Positions 44,269 to 45,156 of a stretch of 45,156 bases of DNA are shown here, one piece after another (position 1 is the stretch's first letter; each line of letters begins with the position of its first letter). The stretch comes from a virus, in IMG/VR virus record IMGVR_UViG_3300043313_000951, positions 1 to 45,156 of that record; one strand, written 5' to 3'. The notes beneath the pieces are model-generated. The model saw nothing but the letters and a program-made list of their open reading frames with translations, had not been told where the DNA came from and did not search any database. The position numbers and the translations under genes were made by a program.

Positions 44269-44636
44269 GCACCCACCGCCGCGCGCGGTTCGGAGGAACG
44301 CAGTCGCGACGGGGTGTAATGATGCACGGCGATCCGAAGCGCTTCCGTGAACGGTTGCGCGACGTCGCCCTTTTCGCACCACGTGGCGACGCTTTTCGGA
44401 GCCCAATAGGACAGCTCGATCGCGCCATCGGGCCCGAGCTCGGCGGTGATCTTCTGGATCACCAGCGCTTGAGCGATCGTCGGCGGCGCCTTCTGCCCGT
44501 ACTTCCAGCGGGTCAACTGGCTCGGCGTGAACTTGTTTCGGAGCGCCGTTCCGACCTTGCTCTCGATCTCGAGGCAACGGTGGAGCATTCGGCTAGCGCG
44601 GGTCGGGCGGCCGGGAACTCGAATAATTCGTTTCAT
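44265..44636 (-). CDS. Cro/C1-type helix-turn-helix regulator
   Basis: A 123-residue protein, first gene of the leftward (lytic) operon. The N-terminal 40 residues are basic and helical; then KFTPSQLTRWKYGQKAPPTIAQALVIQKI (about 43-71) has the form of the recognition helix of Cro/XRE-type repressors. A second helical region ends SYWAPKSVATW. The start ATG 44636 lies 8 bases from the -10 box, so the mRNA would be nearly leaderless. It should compete with the rightward repressor for the operators. Confidence 0.7.
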   Translation of the reverse strand: MKRIIRVPGRPTRASRMLHRCLEIESKVGTALRNKFTPSQLTRWKYGQKAPPTIAQALVIQKITAELGPDGAIELSYWAPKSVATWCEKGDVAQPFTEALRIAVHHYTPSRLRSSEPRAAVGA

Positions 44637-44644
44637 GAGATCGG

Positions 44645-44691
44645 GCTATACCAAAGCTGGCAAAGCGTAGGCAACTGGCAAAACGTTGCCA
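44645..44691 (-). promoter_or_regulatory. Leftward promoter and operator of the switch
   Basis: On the minus strand a -35 TTGCCT (44674-44669) and a -10 TATAGC (44650-44645) are 18 bp apart and drive the Cro-like gene. The operator overlies them: inverted repeat TGGCAA (44676-44681), AACG, TTGCCA (44686-44691), with another TGGCAA at 44658-44663 exactly 18 bp from the first arm. Binding at this site would block the leftward promoter. Confidence 0.7.
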
Positions 44692-44722
44692 TCACTGAAA
44701 CCCCGGCCGGCGAAGCTGATCC

Positions 44723-44750
44723 TTGCCACGCTTTGCCGTTTGGCTACATT
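44723..44750 (+). promoter_or_regulatory. Rightward promoter of the repressor gene with operator half-sites
   Basis: TTGCCA (44723-44728) and TACATT (44745-44750) are 16 bp apart and fit -35 and -10 boxes. The -35 is a half-site of the operator; a second half-site, TTGCCG, follows at 44733-44738, giving a pair 10 bp apart. The start ATG 44763 is only 13 bases after the -10 box, so the mRNA is nearly leaderless, a feature known for lambda cI from PRM. Confidence 0.65.
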
Positions 44751-44762
44751 GAGTCGGCGCGC

Positions 44763-45156
44763 ATGCCCTACCTACCCGAGCTTTCCGATCGACTTTGGTT
44801 CGCGATCCACTGCCTGGAACGCGACGAAACCGGCGCCCCCCCGTCGTTCAAGTCGATCGAAGATAGGTACGGGTTGCCGAACGCCTTCCTTTCAAAGCTC
44901 GTGCGGGGCTCGAGAAAACAGGGCTACGCCGACACTTTCAGCGCGCTCGTCGAAGCGCTGAATGGGCTCCGACCGAAGGGGGCACGCGTCAAGGTGACGC
45001 AACAATGGCTCGCGGACGGCGGCGACGACGGTACCCCCGAGCCTACGGGCGTCGTGCCGCCCCGCCCCGATCAGCGCTGGCGCCGGCACGGTGACGAGCC
45101 GGGCTGGGGAAAAGCTGTTGACGAAGCGTTGCGTGTGAGCGGCTCGACCGTCCCGC
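44763..45156 (+). CDS. Probable phage repressor, N-terminal part (continues at 1-278)
   Basis: The gene begins at ATG 44763 and continues through the contig end; the full product is 200 residues. The first 80 residues look like a compact XRE-type DNA-binding domain: LPELSDRLWFAIHCLERDE, then FKSIEDRYGLPNAFLSKLVRG with the turn and recognition helix, and FSALVEALNGL. A Pro/Asp-rich linker (GGDDGTPEPTGVVPPRPD) leads to the C-terminal part. It is divergent from the Cro-like gene and under its own operator-linked promoter, so it is the best candidate for the lysogenic repressor. Confidence 0.8.
   Translation, partial: MPYLPELSDRLWFAIHCLERDETGAPPSFKSIEDRYGLPNAFLSKLVRGSRKQGYADTFSALVEALNGLRPKGARVKVTQQWLADGGDDGTPEPTGVVPPRPDQRWRRHGDEPGWGKAVDEALRVSGSTVP
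45088..45156. repeat. Terminal direct repeat, copy 2 (contig closure overlap)
   Basis: Exact copy of bases 1-69, in the same reading frame of the repressor gene. See copy 1 for interpretation. Confidence 0.9.

Noticed and set aside
1-45156. CRISPR array
   Set aside because: No set of regularly spaced 25-40 base repeats was seen; short repeats in the initiator and fibre genes are explained otherwise.

Overview
The window looks like one complete temperate phage genome, given as a circularly closed contig. The first 69 bases (1-69) recur exactly as the last 69 (45088-45156), and one reading frame runs through that overlap without interruption, giving a 200-residue gene from 44763 through the junction to 278. 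Coding density is very high. Most genes in a cluster overlap by one to four bases (ATGA, GTGA, TAATG, TGATG). G+C is high. The best host clue is a lipoprotein at 7150-7872 with a long Gly/Ala/Ser/Thr-rich spacer and an Asp/Ala-rich stretch, a style I associate with Myxococcota, especially Polyangiales-like soil bacteria. That host assignment is inference.

Layout. A lambda-like genetic switch sits at 44637-44762: an HTH gene runs left (44265-44636) and a probable repressor runs right (44763 through the junction to 278). Both promoters appear to overlap a TGGCAA-N4-TTGCCA operator. The repressor is followed by a gene resembling an ImmA/IrrE anti-repressor without its metal site (418-909). A rightward early operon (972-4784) follows, starting beside a second copy of the operator; it carries a RecE-like nuclease, an OB-fold-like protein, several unknown genes and an excisionase. 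The integrase (4695-5969, leftward) abuts an attP core that copies the 3' end of an ssrA (tmRNA) or tRNA-Ala gene. Next come accessory genes: a HicB-HicA pair under a third operator-like site (6601-7019), the lipoprotein, a Fis-type HTH protein and several small membrane or unknown proteins (to 9979). A five-gene island on the opposite strand (10101-11749) follows.

From 11744 to 33899 nearly everything is leftward. It comprises a lysis cassette (glucosaminidase-like enzyme, lipoprotein, papain-like cysteine peptidase, lytic transglycosylase, membrane proteins), tail fibres, a contractile-tail baseplate, tape measure, a tail-assembly chaperone with a canonical -1 frameshift heptamer, tube, sheath, connectors and a Mu-like head (gpT-like capsid protein, I-like protease). 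The portal gene alone is inverted (33999-35570, rightward) and its end overlaps the terminase large-subunit end by 119 bp on the opposite strand. The remaining leftward operon (35452-44636) holds terminase, a RuvC-like resolvase, small zinc-binding and unknown proteins, a DnaB-family helicase, a replication initiator and a DNA methyltransferase.

How it works together: the virion genes are Mu-like, but there is no transposase. Lysogeny and replication instead follow the lambda/P22 style (integrase, excisionase, operator-controlled divergent switch, initiator plus helicase). Inside the initiator gene lies a cluster of eight GTGAC motifs spaced at about 10-bp multiples, a good candidate for the replication origin.
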